Below the pieces are notes generated by a model. It did no database searches, was not told the DNA's origin, and saw nothing but the letters and a program-made list of their open reading frames with translations. This document shows, piece by piece, positions 15,501 to 27,843 of a stretch of 64,000 nt of DNA (the first letter of the stretch is position 1; each line of letters starts with the position of its first letter). The stretch covers positions 36,809,662 to 36,873,661 of the forward strand of contig CM057153.1 in the NCBI GenBank assembly GCA_029962745.1, given 5' to 3'. This stretch comes from Echinometra lucunter (lineage: Eukaryota; Echinodermata; Echinoidea; Camarodonta; Echinometridae). Position numbers and translations under genes: made by a program.

Positions 15501-16365
15501 GCCAAAGTGATCTCTAAAAAGCTTCGGCATTTTCCCCGTATTTCATCTTGCTTGCATAGTGAAATATCCCGTTAATACTTGTAAGGTACTCTTGAAATAC
15601 CAACTGAAGGATATAAGAATCTTGTAAATGTACTTCCTAATACCCGTTGCGACAATCTTTTACTCCCATGCTCTTGGTTTCCACAAATGTTTCATGTTCT
15701 GTGAGATAAGGACATGAATTTTTATGCATTTGACTGAAAGATAATATTCCCCCTACTGATCTTAGGTTAGTAACTGCATAGGAAACTCATCTTATTATGT
15801 ATTGCAAGATCAATAAAAAATTTCATAGACAGACTAACTATTGATTACTTTTAACCTGCTGCAGTCCAAGTGAAACTGGAAGGCTCTTATCTCTTTATTT
15901 CTCTCTCTCCCTCTCCCCTCCCTCTCTCTTTCATTCTCTCTCTCTCTCTTTCGCTCTCTTTCGTTCCCTTTCTCAATCTCTTACAAAAATACTGAATCCT
16001 GGATTACAACCTAAGGCAGGTTTCTATCTATTCTTGTTCTATTTCCCGGGCAAGTCGTCAGTGTTTGGACGAATGTCTGTGCTGAGACGTGCATAATCCG
16101 ATCGCGCGCATCATTTGGATTCTTCGATTTCATGCTACCCTTTATGGTTTTGGCTTTCTAATCGGTTCAGAGTGAACATGATTTGAAGCAATAAAATCCT
16201 CGTCCCACAATCTGGTTGTATTGTGCACATCATGCCATATTCTCTCACCCTCTTTCACTTTCACTTTCAGTGCAAGGTAGATATGACTTATAATTAAAAC
16301 CTTCGTGAAATGCACATTTTATTGTGTTTTATGCCTTCATCAAATTCTCTTTCACCGTGTTCATA
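12501..16365. other. No gene recognised
   Basis: Opposite-strand and + strand frames at 12646-13072 and 13688-13942 have mixed composition but match nothing I know. A 65-base segment at 14271-14333 is bounded by inverted TTAACCC / GGGTTAA. Otherwise unremarkable AT-rich DNA. Confidence 0.65.
15893..15975. repeat. CT-rich imperfect microsatellite
   Basis: Pyrimidine-only + strand made of CTCTCT, CCCTCTC and TTTCG units. Confidence 0.85.
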
Positions 16366-16674
16366 CACAGTAAGAAAAAAAAAAGGTTGAGTTTTGCAAC
16401 CTTCAAATGCAACACCAGGAGATCCTTAAAATATGTGCCCCATTGTACTTGTTTATGGGTGCCACCATGCACCCAAAGAAGCATTATGCACCATTAAGTA
16501 AGCAGTGAGCTACATTTTGCGCCCTTTTAAAGGAAAAATTTTGCACTCTATAAGGTGCAAAGTACAAAAGGGTGCATCTTTGCACCTTTTTTCACGTAGG
16601 GTGCAATAATGCACCCCAAAAGGTGCTGCCCTTGTTGCGTTTGGGGTGCAAAATTACACTTTTTTCTTAGAGTG
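16366..16674. mobile_element. Short TIR element with TA duplication, TGCACC-rich core
   Basis: Termini CACAGTAAGAAAAAA (left) and the complement of CACTCTAAGAAAAAA (right), flanked by TA on both sides (16364-16365, 16675-16676). The 309-base interior consists of many degenerate copies of TTTGCACC/GGTGCA in both orientations, so the whole element can fold back. No coding frame. It shares its termini with the elements at 59580 and 60666. Confidence 0.7.
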
Positions 16675-17327
16675 TACATACACTCACCCCACACTTAAAC
16701 ACCGCATGCTAACTTTAATTTCTGGGGTATTATGCACGTCAGTGAAATTAAAAATCGCGTTTCATACATAAGCCATACCTCCATCAGCTGAAATAGAATC
16801 CCATTTCGATGTTATTTTTCTCTTCATGTGAGCATTTCAGTCGGTTGAAATTCAATTTGATAACGATTTGTCGACCGAATAACAGCACACCAGACTACAT
16901 GCATTATTCACTTGACTAATACCCACATACACAAACATGACAAAACGACTACTTTTCTGTTGAGTATAATTCAAGTCACACACACGATTTGAGGCAATTT
17001 AAACAACGCTAGCTATTCATTGACGTAAATTATATTTCAACAGAAATCTACATATAATGTACCCCTGCCAGCTATGTAGAAAGCTTCATGCGATTGAGAT
17101 CGAAATGCAAATCCCTCGTGACATTTTCCACGCATAGCGCTCTTTCATTGCAGACCTATATTCAGTCGAAAAGCATATAAACCGAACTCTGTTTCTGTAT
17201 TTCTAATGAACATCTCCATTTTTAGTTGTATGCCAGATTTCAGTAAATGTGTAGGCGTACCTGCCAATTCGTTATGACTGGTGATTTCGGTCGACTCTGC
17301 GTTGAAGAAACAAACCTTCCTCACTGG

Positions 17328-18596
17328 CAGTGGCGTAATGAGCGAAAATATTTGGGGGGGCTCAATCTTTTCGAGGAGCGAAGCGACCAACCCTGAGGGA
17401 GTGTAGCGACCGAGCCGGGGTACCCCCCCCCCCTTCACGATACGGAGCTTTTTCATTTTTTCGACTTAAATTCCAGCTTGAGTTCAGTTCAATTTTTATT
17501 TTCTCTCATTTCCAACAAAAGGATTTAATTTTAGTGGATCGGTAGTGAGCACGCGAAGCGTGTGAATCACTTAATGAGCGCGCGAAGCGCGCTCTCTAGG
17601 GGGGAGGGTGCAGGGAGGGGGGAGTTTCCCCCCTCCCGCGCGAAGCGCGGAAGCTCCGACGTTTGATGACATGTACTGTTATGGATAAACGTGTCATGAA
17701 TCTACCGACCGGAAAAGGATATTTTTTCATGAACTTGGAACTTGGATTATGAAAACATGCAGCCCAAATAATCTTCTTAAATTTCAAACAAATGCCAGCG
17801 TTACACAAAATACTTTATTACTTATGATAATAATACAGACAAAGACACTATGAAATAAAAAGGACGAGTATGGAAAGGGTGTGATGCGGTGGGGTACCAG
17901 GGTTTCACTCCCACAGTGGCGTAGCTAGGATTTCATTTTAGTGGGGCGGTTGTGAGCGCGCGAAGCGTGCTCCCTAGGGGGGGAGGGTCCAGTAAGGGGG
18001 AGTTTTCCCCCTCCCGCGCGAAGCGCGGAAGCTCCGACGTTTCTTTGAATTGTTCCTTGTCTGCTCCCGCTCTTCTTACGTTCTCTTACCTTTTTTCTTT
18101 TCTCGCTTCTACTTTTTTTTCCTTCTACTTTTTCTTTCTTTTTGTTGGTGTTTTGGAGGGGTGACCGCCCCCATCGTCCCCCCCCCCCCCCTGGCTACGC
18201 AAGTGCACTCCCATGGTAAAGGAGTTTTTTGCAGTATTGATGGTTTGCAACTCTGTAAAAGAACACTATTTGGGACTGCAAACTTAAAGCCCGTGTCTAG
18301 TTTTGGTAAATCTAAGAATATTCATTATCAAAGTTTGAATCTATTGTCAGATGAACAGATAAAACCAAGTGTTATATCATAAAACACATTAGTATTGATA
18401 TTGTGCGTGTTTTCTGCCTTGCTATGCATGCTATTTGGGAAATTGTGAATGCGTTACTTAACAGTAGAAAGGGAGAAGTCTAGGGAGAAGTAATGAAATT
18501 CGTGTGATAACTTATATAAAATTGAAAATAAACCATGGTTGAAATTTATTTGGGGGGGCTGGCGCCCCCCCAAGCCCCCCCTCCAGTACGCCAGTG
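17328..18596. mobile_element. Non-autonomous hAT-like DNA transposon (outer element of a nested pair)
   Basis: The ends are imperfect inverted repeats: CAGTGGCGTAATG on the left and the complement of CACTGGCGTACTGG on the right. The flanks carry a perfect 8-bp target-site duplication CTCACTGG at 17320-17327 and 18597-18604. An 8-bp duplication with CAGTGGCG-type termini fits the hAT superfamily. Internally it has G- and C-tracts, and GCGCGAAGCGC palindromes at 17573-17660. No transposase-like frame is visible; frames across it are low-complexity. A second element is inserted at 17914-18205. Neither strand can be called coding. Confidence 0.8.
17914..18205. mobile_element. Non-autonomous hAT-like MITE, inserted in the outer element
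   Basis: A 292-base element starting CAGTGGCGTAGCTAGG and ending in the complement of CACTTGCGTAGCCAGG. It is flanked by a perfect 8-bp duplication CACTCCCA (17906-17913 and 18206-18213). Its left internal part (17929-18040) repeats, with a few changes, the segment at 17521-17660 of the host element, including the GCGCGAAGCGC palindromes. The two are therefore members of related families, and this one is younger than its host. Poly-C at 18178-18192 and pyrimidine-rich DNA at 18062-18150 fill the right half. Confidence 0.85.
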
Positions 18597-19390
18597 CTCA
18601 CTGGATATCGATTTATTCAGCTATGAAAGTTGTTTTTTGATGCAGATCAGTGATAAACGTGTAATGGGAGATTTGCCGGTAGCAATTCATAGCATGATTA
18701 CGGAAAAAATGCAAGGATGGGGATGGGTGGCAGTGATAACGTTCATCATTCGCAATTGTATACAGAGAAGAGTTTCAATAAAAAGTTTCCAAATTTATTG
18801 GTATATTAATATTTCATTTGTTAAACACCACAGGGCACATAGATTAGAGCTGATGATTATTATAAAAAAAAAGTTATTTCGGAATATTACCATAAATCTA
18901 ATACCCAGCATAATGGCATAGACACAAGTTCATTGTAGTAGTATTCATAGTCCTAGATCAGTTCCATTTTGCTTTTGTCCATGGCACCATTTAAATAGCA
19001 ATCACAGTCTATAATAGAAGTCTGTTAAAGTGTATATTATGGACCACAAGACCTTAAAAGGGAACAAAAGGAGAAAGTGTATTTTTTTCTGGAAAAATAT
19101 GTTCTTTCAGCGGATAGTTGCCTGAGGATACCTGTATAGAAATGTAGGATAATGCCTATGTGGGTGTTTACGTTTGTGCGTGTGTGTGTGTTGGTTCCAT
19201 TCAATTGATGCATTCGCATTCTCTCCTAACCAGCGTACAGTATCTTATTCACGGGTTACGTTTCTCTGCCTAGCTCAATTCTCATATTTTCTTTGAAACG
19301 TCTGCTCAATCAATGCATGTCCATAGAATCTTATGCAGAATATATCTACGATATATATCACGTCTTGAATTTTATATGATCTATAGATTC

Positions 19391-19702
19391 GGGGGGGGGG
19401 GGGTTCACAAAGACTAAGACTGACTCAAATAGCTCTTAACTATGGCAGGCCATTCATGCCACTGTTTGCTTTCACCATCGGTCTTTCAAGGGATGCACAG
19501 ATTATGGTCACAAAATTGCAGAATTTACATTTTTGTTTTGTTTTCTTCGTCAATGAATTATAAAAAATTATCAGTTCTTCAGATTTGTGACCATGAATTA
19601 CAAATCCTTTGAGAGATCCATGGTGAAAGAAAACAGTGGCATGAATGGCCAGCCATAGTTACGTGCGATTTTAGTCAGTCTTAGCCTTTGTGAAACACCC
19701 CC
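19391..19702. mobile_element. Foldback MITE with GGGGG..TTCACAAAG ends
   Basis: A long inverted repeat. The left arm begins in a G-run then TTCACAAAGACTAAGACTGA; the right arm is its complement, ending TTTGTGAAACACCCCC. Arms of about 115 bases match through GGCCATTCATGCCACTGTTT and GGTCACAAA, with about 15% mismatch. The spacer is about 70 bases. No target duplication could be fixed because the left end has expanded into a 13-base G-run. Confidence 0.7.
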
Positions 19703-20208
19703 AGGTTTATTGCTAATTCGTGTAACTGTCTGGGCGTACATGTGAAAACAGGACTATTTTGCGAAGCTGAACTGTGCACGCTTATTCTTTGATTTCTGTT
19801 TCATACGCTACTGTTATTCCAGTCTGGCGTCGTAATAGTCCAAGAATTCTCCAAGGCAGGGGTGAATTTAACGCCAAGCTCCCTAGCTTCTGAATGCCAC
19901 TTGTTATCACTGTCTGTCTGGCTTATTAGAAGCGCGAAAAGACGGGAAAGCATTACGGGGCATGGTGGAAATTGAATCCCTAGGCCTTGCAGCCTAATGT
20001 TATCATACATCGTACGCTGGAGCACTTTGGTGGATACCCTTACCTTATGCTACATTCAAAATTCTCGCAAGTGTGCAACACAGAAAACACCTCACAATAG
20101 TAGACAGATAAGATGTCAGCTCTTTATTTTGTAAGGTTTTGCGAAGTATGCAGCCATGATGGCCGTCATTTCGTCTCACCTTCTTCAAAGCTTCTTATTC
20201 TTTGTATC

Positions 20209-20242
20209 CCCCTCTCTCTGTCTCTCTCTCTCTCTCTCTCTA
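20209..20242. repeat. (CT)n microsatellite
   Basis: CTCTCT run with TGT and TAT interruptions. Confidence 0.85.
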
Positions 20243-23200
20243 TCTCTTCACATTTTTTTTTCCAGAGTAAAATGGAGTGAACAGGAAAAGAGAAATCTCC
20301 TATTTCTACAATGACGTACTTCGCCTCCCTAAATTGAAAGGTACTATACAATGAGGAATAGTATGCATAGAGCAGATACACAGTTTTCCCAACGTGTTTA
20401 TGATATTCTCTTGCGGGTATATGCTTATGTTTTCTTTTGCACGTCTGATATCTGAAACAGCGGAAGGCACAACACTATTTTAAGAAGCAATGATGGGAAG
20501 TTATGGATTTGACATGATCAAATGGCTAAAATCATTTCGTTGGGTTGACCGAGAAGTACATATTTCCCGACGAACACGTGTTTGTTTTTGTTTTTTGCGC
20601 TGAAAAAAAAGATAAAACAATACTATACATTATTTTCTTGTGTGGAAGCAGCTAAAAAGCATTTCTTTTAACAACAGCTGAGGGAAAATCCCTGACCACA
20701 AACACGCAGTATAAAAAATTGAAGAAAAAAAAAAACTATGGAAAATATGTCAATTTAAACATCGGCAAATCGCAGGAAAACAGTTTTTAATATCATATTA
20801 TTTAAGAAATAGGCCCTACCGCAGAACATCCTTCATCATGACAAACAATCAGGAAGAATGGTTTGTACAGAAAAACAGACTTGCCTCCACGTTCAAGTAT
20901 CTCGGTGGTTTTCAAGGGGAAAATTCTTTACCAAGGAGCCATAAGAAGAGTCTTCGATTTCTCATGTGTCTCGCATGTCTCGTGAGAGGGGTATAAGCCA
21001 TACTGGACGAATTATGCGGTTTTAAATCAAACCGCTTTATTGCGCCATATATAAGGGAGCGATGAAGCGTCGAAGAAACCTGCAGCAAAAGACACTATGT
21101 GGGACTGAGACTGATGGATGGTACCTGCGGGAGTATTACGCCAAGCCATCCGCGATAGAATGTTTTATTAATTGCATTGGAATGTTACCCAGAGGAAGAG
21201 TAGAGGCTCTGGGAGCTAGCTTCAGCAGCCCTATATTACATACCAGACAGTTCCCCCTTCTCTTTTATACTGACTCCGTGTCTGTCCGGGCACGTTTTCT
21301 TTCTTTCCCCTTCTTCTTGGGTAATTTATTGTAAACAAGTGGGTAACCTGATTCGACATCAATATTACTTGAAGTAATTTTACCCGTCCCCTCTCTCTTT
21401 TTTCGCCTTCATTTTTCCACTTTCTTATACAGCATTTACGTCATAAGGCTAGTCTTTTGCTATTGGAAGAGATCTTCCTAATGCTGATTAAAGACGACCA
21501 ATACCAGTTCCCTTGATGAAAAAGCGTATTGTAGTATTTTTCTAATTGCTGCTTAATCATCCCTTGGTTACTTTGTTCTTCTAAACGGTACGTCTGGAAA
21601 ACGTTTCGAAACGTTTTGTACAAATTAAGTACGAAGCAGTATTTTTCAATAGAAAATTACAAAAGAATATAAGGGGGTATATTCTGAAGTGATTTTTCGG
21701 AGTATAGATGGTTTAATATTGTGTTAAGCATACTGTGTATGTGTGTTGTTTTAATTGGTATGCACATCGTACTGACATTGATGCGGCATATATACAGAAT
21801 GTTAAACAGAACGTATTCAGCTGTGGAGTCACTTTAATCAAAGATATACAGTCGACGCCAAGCCATGTATTATCAAATAATGTAATGATTTATTGAATAG
21901 AGAAACCATTATAGTGATGAAACTCGGATAATACGTTAGTATGAATGCACCCGGTGCGCTAACAAGAATGCCTCTCAAGAGTCCCCAATTCATCTTGCAT
22001 GTTAGGCATTATTAGAATTTGAGACGCCCATGTTTAACCATTTTGAGACAAGGTAATTCCACATTTTTTGTGGCAATTTACTCCAGGCCTTATTTTGTCA
22101 GAGATAAGGAGTGAGGGTTGAAACGGGGGGGGGGGGGCAAATAAGTATTCATTTTTCCCTCTTTAAGGGTGCTGATTTTTCTCAATCATACATGTTCTTT
22201 GTTAATAAACTTTTCCCACTTTACACTACCACTTACAAATGAAAACTATCAAAACTTCCAGAAAATCCTTAAGAGGGCCATGTTTTGTTGTATAAACCCC
22301 GTAGAGCTGATTTAAAGATCACATATCTCAAATGGGATTGGGATAGACTATTGAAACTGGCGTAAAGTGGATTCCGTAAAAGCCTTTGCGATCGTGCTAA
22401 TAGTACATTTTATTCATGTAGAGAACAAAAGGACTATCCCATCCCTGAGATTGATGAAAATGATACGTTCCATTTGAAAGGAAAAGGGGTTCTTGATTTC
22501 TCGTCCATGCATAATCCATCTATGCTATAAAAATCATCCAGCACTCTCACGTTCTGATAGTGCATGACCTGAACATTGTTCTTCTGACTCCATTGCCCCA
22601 ATTTCCAGCTGAATCATCTCATTTCATCCTATTCGCCCTCGTTTATCTCCGATGATAGCTCCAGAATCATGTATTATTTACGTCGTGAAATAAAAAAAGC
22701 GGTAAAACTGTTCATCGAAACCGAAGATTCTTTTCAGACATTATCTGAAAAGCATTTTATGTGCTCAAAAAATGAAAGTGGCAGTCGCAGTAGCTCTTCA
22801 TGGTGATTCATTCAAGCTAGTTCATTCGCGTTTGTGATATTATGAACTCCCTGTGGTTTGTTTAAGAGTGATAAACCCATTTAGGTCTTACAATGCATTA
22901 ACCCGCACCATTCCGACCAAGTCGACAAAAGAATGCAAATCTGTATTATGTATAACATCGGATACAATCGCTAAGTGATAACAGTTCAATATAGTTACCA
23001 ATGTCACATTCCCTTATCTGTAGCTTTTCCTCTGATCATTATCATTTGGAATGCAGTATTAACCTGATAAAAGTCAGCGTTCTGAAAACCTGTTCATATC
23101 TAGGCCAGATGTCACAATGGGAGCGTGAAGTTTTCATAGTCAAAGACTACCTTTCCATGCGGCCATTTGCATTCCCAGAACCTCAACCGTTGCTTACACC

Positions 23201-24042
23201 AACTACTATGAAAAAAAAGTTTCTTCTCAAGATTGGGCAGTTGCCATGGTAATGATCGAGCGTATAGATGCGTGCTGATGCGATGGACGTATCCATCTCT
23301 CTATTAAACTCCAATCTTCCTATGCTCTCTTCCATCTTCAACTGCTTGTATCTAGTACATCAGTCGTCACGTCGCCTCCACGTTATTTCCGAAACGATGA
23401 AGCATGTGGACCGATGCTTGAATCTGAGAGCTTTTACCTGCATGACACTGTTTTTTTTTTCTTTTTCAGTTGTTCTTTTAGGAAGGGGAAAGAATAACGT
23501 AAAATTTTTAAGACTGTTCATGCGTTGCTTGACTGCTGTACTGCTATCATACATGATATTAGTTTCTGTTGTTTAACTTACTGGAGGAGGGGCTGTGTTA
23601 GGTTTGTCAGTACCAAACACCCCATTTCTAAATAACAACTTTCAGAGAAAAGCGAAGGTATTCTAAAAAAAATAAAGTATGATCTCCCAACGGTTTAGCC
23701 ACTACAAAGAAGGAACGAAGGAACTCCCCCGTATTCACTATGTTTTTGGGGGGCGGGGGATTGGTACTGATTATGGTGTATAAACATGTCTTAGAACATT
23801 CTCTAAGACTTGGGGATTGGGGTATTTTCTATTGAATGCCATTAGATCCTTGGATGATGAGAGGATATTTCATTTGGTTTCTTTTATGACCTGAGATCAT
23901 AGAATTATCTATGTGTATAGCATATTTTTGATATCGATATAGGTTTCATCGGATTAAAGAGGTGCGCGTTCCATGAAAGCATTCAGTCTTTGTTGCAGAA
24001 GGTCTACTTAATATCATTTCTAATTACGATCTTTTTCCAGAG

Positions 24043-24466
24043 GGTCTTGCTGCTCCCTCCAACCTCCCTGAAAGGGGAATAAAAGAAAATAATTTTTCCA
24101 CCGTCCCCCCCCCCCATTGCAAATTGCATTCGTTTTCTAAGTCATTTCACAGTTGAAATGAAGGGTACCGTGCATAAATTTTATGTGCTCATGCCAGAAA
24201 GTATAGGGCGATTGAAATTTTAAAGCTGCATTACTGGCATTTATTCTGTTCAGAGAAAATGCTTTCTCTCTTCTTCTTTTTCCAGTATGGGTCCAGCAAC
24301 TTTCGAAAAACTCCTTCGACAAAAAAAATTGAAACTATACTTAATTACCAAGTAATGGTGAAGTATTTCCTGTTGTGTTCGCTGCTCACAGTGTCTTGCT
24401 ACTCCCTTTCCTACCTCCCTGAAAGGGGAAAATAAAGAATAATTTTGATTTTGCATCCCATCGTCC
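24043..24466. repeat. Dispersed pair of a 60-70 bp direct repeat
   Basis: Segments 24043-24105 and 24392-24466 both read TCTTGCT(G/A)CTCCC then ACCTCCCTGAAAGGGGAA, A-rich DNA, AATAATTTT and CGTCCC, with small gaps. Same orientation, about 350 bases apart. Confidence 0.65.
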
Positions 24467-25879
24467 CCTAATATCCCCATTAACAGTTTCAAGCACGTAT
24501 CATCTGTATGTAATGGATTACCACTGCATGGCATTTTCTTAATTAATTAAAATTCAAAATACCGCAATCGTTGTATGTAAAAGTAAAATGTTGATGGATT
24601 GATCTCACTGACATTTTAAGATGACGTCTGGATGGCCCATTCCAAACTTTTACCAGGCTAAGAAAACCCAGGAATAGTTTTCAACCCTCATCTTTCATCT
24701 TAGTAAGAGAGTTTCTTCCAGTTAATCCAGTCAAAAGGCCCTCAATTATATGAGTGGTGGAACAACTCCATCAGATCAGCACGAAGAGACAAACATAACA
24801 CACCGTCTCCTCTTCAGGGGCCCATGTTTTCAAATTGTGATTAATTTCCTGGTTATATCCCGACGGTCGATACTCGATATACAATGTATAAATAAAGCCC
24901 GGCTTTGAAAGAAAACTGAGCGTCCGCTGAGCAATTTTGGATTATAAGTATTAGCTGCATTGAAGCATGAGTACCGTGTCAATATGCACTAAGGAATTAA
25001 TTTAAAGGTTTGAATATCAAGTAACATAATAAAGAAACAAATTTATTAAGAGTGGACGTCGTATGCCAACACCTCAGCAAAAGGTCAAGACTTTTTTCAG
25101 GGAATCTGAAATAAAAGAGTGCTTGATTTTATACAAGAGAGGCAACCTGATCGGATTTTATAAAAGCTACGGTTGCTTTTAGTGTCAAACGAACAGGTGC
25201 AGAGTATGGCCCTTGATAGTCTAGTTTGGAGGAAACATACTTGTAATTAAGGAAGGGGTTCTATCATGAAAATTCTCTGAGCGGCTCATAATTTCCGGTC
25301 GTCGGTGGTCGTCCTAAAAAGAGAAATGATGACGTAAAAGTCTAGACGTTACAACCCTAGGGTTGGTGTCGGATGATAAAGCTCTGATGTAAAACGATAT
25401 TAAACTCTGACTTGAGAGATTCATCAAAGCCTTAAAAAAGGGATGGGTCTTTATTATTTAGTATTCCTTGAAACATTTGGTAAAATGAAATGAATTGTTT
25501 TAAAATCTGCAGAACATCCAAAATGTCGAAAACCAAAAACATGCACAAGAACTGACGAATTTCCATAATCAACAAATTTACCGTGATATCAGGTGCTAGA
25601 TAATGATAGCGATGATGATGATGATTATAATGATAGTAATGATAATAATAATCATAGAAATAATGATAATAAATTTATATCTTTGTATGTATTGTTATAT
25701 GAGTTACTACGCAAGCCCTGCCTTGACGAGGTATTTATTCTAATACTACGTATACTACTCCCACACGACTGGATTTCCTCTGGTTTGCCTTGCGCATATT
25801 ATCTAGCTTATACTTGGGATTCGTTTCCAAAGTAAAGCCAGGAATTCAGCTTGACGTAAGCGCAATGTATAAGATATCC

Positions 25880-27229
25880 ATTGATTGATTGATTGATTGT
25901 TTGTTTGATTTATTTTCATTTCCATTTCAACAAAATTTACAATGTAAAGCAAATACAAAATTTAGAAATGAAAAAAATGGAATCCACTGGGAAGCACAGC
26001 TTGTTTTTGTGGTTTCCCTGGAATAAATATAAAATCAATATAATAATTTTCATTAATGGAATCTGAATCGTAATTAAACTATGATACATAAAATAACAAA
26101 ACTAATAATGTCTCTTTCACATATACAAACTCTGTATTATACTTATACAAACAGGTACAGGATATGGATGTGTTTATGAAAATGTATATATATGATTTCC
26201 CTTATACATATGCAAACTCGAGTAAACAAAATACACAATGAAGAAAAGTTGGACAGGACAAGACAAAGACAGAACAAGGCAAAACAAAAAAAATCAAAGT
26301 GAGACAAGACAAGACAAAGCTGCTGCACAGTTAGGCAATGGAAGGAGAGAGAGAGAGAGAGAGAGGAGAGAAAAAGAGAAAGAGAGAAAAAAAGGAAGGC
26401 TTGAACAGAGGAGATGTTGGAGGTCATCCTGAATCCTGGCAGTTTGAGATTTGTATTTTGGATAAGAAATTTGTGAACCCTCTACTAAAACTAAAATGTG
26501 TGGGTTTATTTCGAATTGAATCTGAAAGAGAGTTCCAAAGTTTTGAACCCTTAAAAATAAATGTTTTGTTCGTAAGGATTGTTCTTGCTGTTGGCAGATG
26601 AAAAAGCCCGGCAGACCTAGTAGGGTAATGATGAATGTTGGCATTCTTTGTAAACATCGTATAAAAAAACATTCGGCAGTTCATTTTTATTTAAATTATA
26701 CATAAGCGTTCCGAGATTGTAATATATAAGTCACCTATCTTGAGGATATTATGTTTATAAAAAAAAAGTGCATCAGTGTGCGAACGAAAATCCGAATAAC
26801 AAATGATGCGCAAAGCTTTTTCTGAAGTAGCAAAATTCTGTTCAGGTGACAGTCAGCACAATTCTCCCATGCTATTATACCGTAGTGTAAATGTGACAGG
26901 ATCAAAGTTGAATACAGATTAAATAGTATATGAGTCGGGAAGTAAAATTTTACCTTATTTATAATACCAACATTTCTTGAAATGACTTTACAAATATTAT
27001 CTACGTGTTCCTTCCAGGAAAGATTTTTGTCAATAGTTACCTCCAGAAATTTAGTACCAACAACTCTTTGAAAATTAGCATTTTCAAAAATAATATTTCC
27101 TGGAAGTTCATTTATAATATTACTAAAGAACATATAGTTTGTTTTCTCGAGATTGAGTGATAATTTATTGGCTTTTATCCACTCTGAAACTAGTTTCAGT
27201 TCATGGTTTAACTCTGCACAAGGATTTCA
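25880..27229 (-). mobile_element. 5'-truncated LINE (CR1/jockey-like RT C-terminus, 3' UTR, ATTG tail)
   Basis: On the - strand from about 27229 the translation gives LVSEWIKANKLSLNLEKTNY, then KFLEVTIDKNLSWKEHVDNI, then LYSTLILSHLHYGIIAWENC and LLLQKK. After a frameshift near 26735-26810 it resumes as IHHYPTRSAGLFHLPTARTI and FKGSKLWNSLSDSIRN, with a stop at 26424. This is the classic C-terminal part of a non-LTR reverse transcriptase. The 3' UTR (25900-26423) contains a purine-rich stretch, a stem-loop at 25983-26022 and an AATAAA motif on the element strand. The element ends in a short ATTG/TTTG repeat at 25880-25905, a typical LINE 3' terminus. Everything upstream, including the catalytic core and ORF1, is missing. 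Confidence 0.85.
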
Positions 27230-27721
27230 GATGTCCCAGCTCTACAAACCATTAGCACCTACCATTCAAAGAAGTATTTGTGTTTTCCCATACAACAGCA
27301 ACAGTCTGAAAATGTTTTGATTTTTAGAGCTACATATACTGTTAAAACCTACAGCGTCATGAAACGTTCTCCATGAACGTTGGTGCCAAACAACTTTGTT
27401 GTAATGATTATGTGTTTATACTTCTCGTTTGAGCTTGGTAGAAGTATTGTGCCCCTTTCTAATTTCTTGGGTTTGCTCCAAGTTTGAGCTGAAACTATTT
27501 TGTTTCAGCTTTTCCCACCCTGTTGATAAACGATGCCGCATCAACAGGGAGTGAATCTTCGTGATGATTGTGGTTGATAGGCCCAGGGCAGAAAAACATG
27601 GCATCACACCTGTTAATCAGGAGTGAGCCAATAAAGCAATAGAATGCCTGCAATCACCTTCAAGCAGTGTATGTGTTTACGAATATCCACTCACGCATAA
27701 CAGTTCTGTCACCTATGCTAG

Positions 27722-27741
27722 CCCCCCCCCCCCCCGCCCCC

Positions 27742-27793
<52 letters not shown>

Positions 27794-27843
27794 ATATATA
27801 TATATATCTCTCTATATATATATATATATATCTCTCTCTCACT
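27722..27843. repeat. Compound poly-C, (TC)n, (TA)n microsatellite
   Basis: A C-run (27722-27744, one G) followed by about 22 TC units, then alternating TA and TCTC blocks. The + strand shifts from C-tract to alternating TA within 120 bases. Confidence 0.93.

Larger units (their letters stand above)
18605..25879. other. No gene recognised apart from one foldback MITE
   Basis: Outside the MITE at 19391-19702, the (CT)n run and the repeat pair at 24 kb there are G-runs (22123-22137, 23748-23758), a C-run (24105-24116) and a GAT/AAT-rich patch (25596-25670). The frame at 21062-21334 follows a TATATAAGG sequence but has no family match. Confidence 0.65.

Noticed and set aside
19940..20030. tRNA-like B-box (GGGATTCAATTTCC on the - strand) near possible A-box-like sequence
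   Set aside because: No cloverleaf could be drawn and the A-box is poor; perhaps a SINE trace, but unsupported.
26143..26432. Overlapping Arg/Glu-rich and Ser/Leu-rich frames on both strands
   Set aside because: Low-complexity translation of the (GA)n and GACAA-rich 3' UTR of the LINE at 25.9-27.2 kb.
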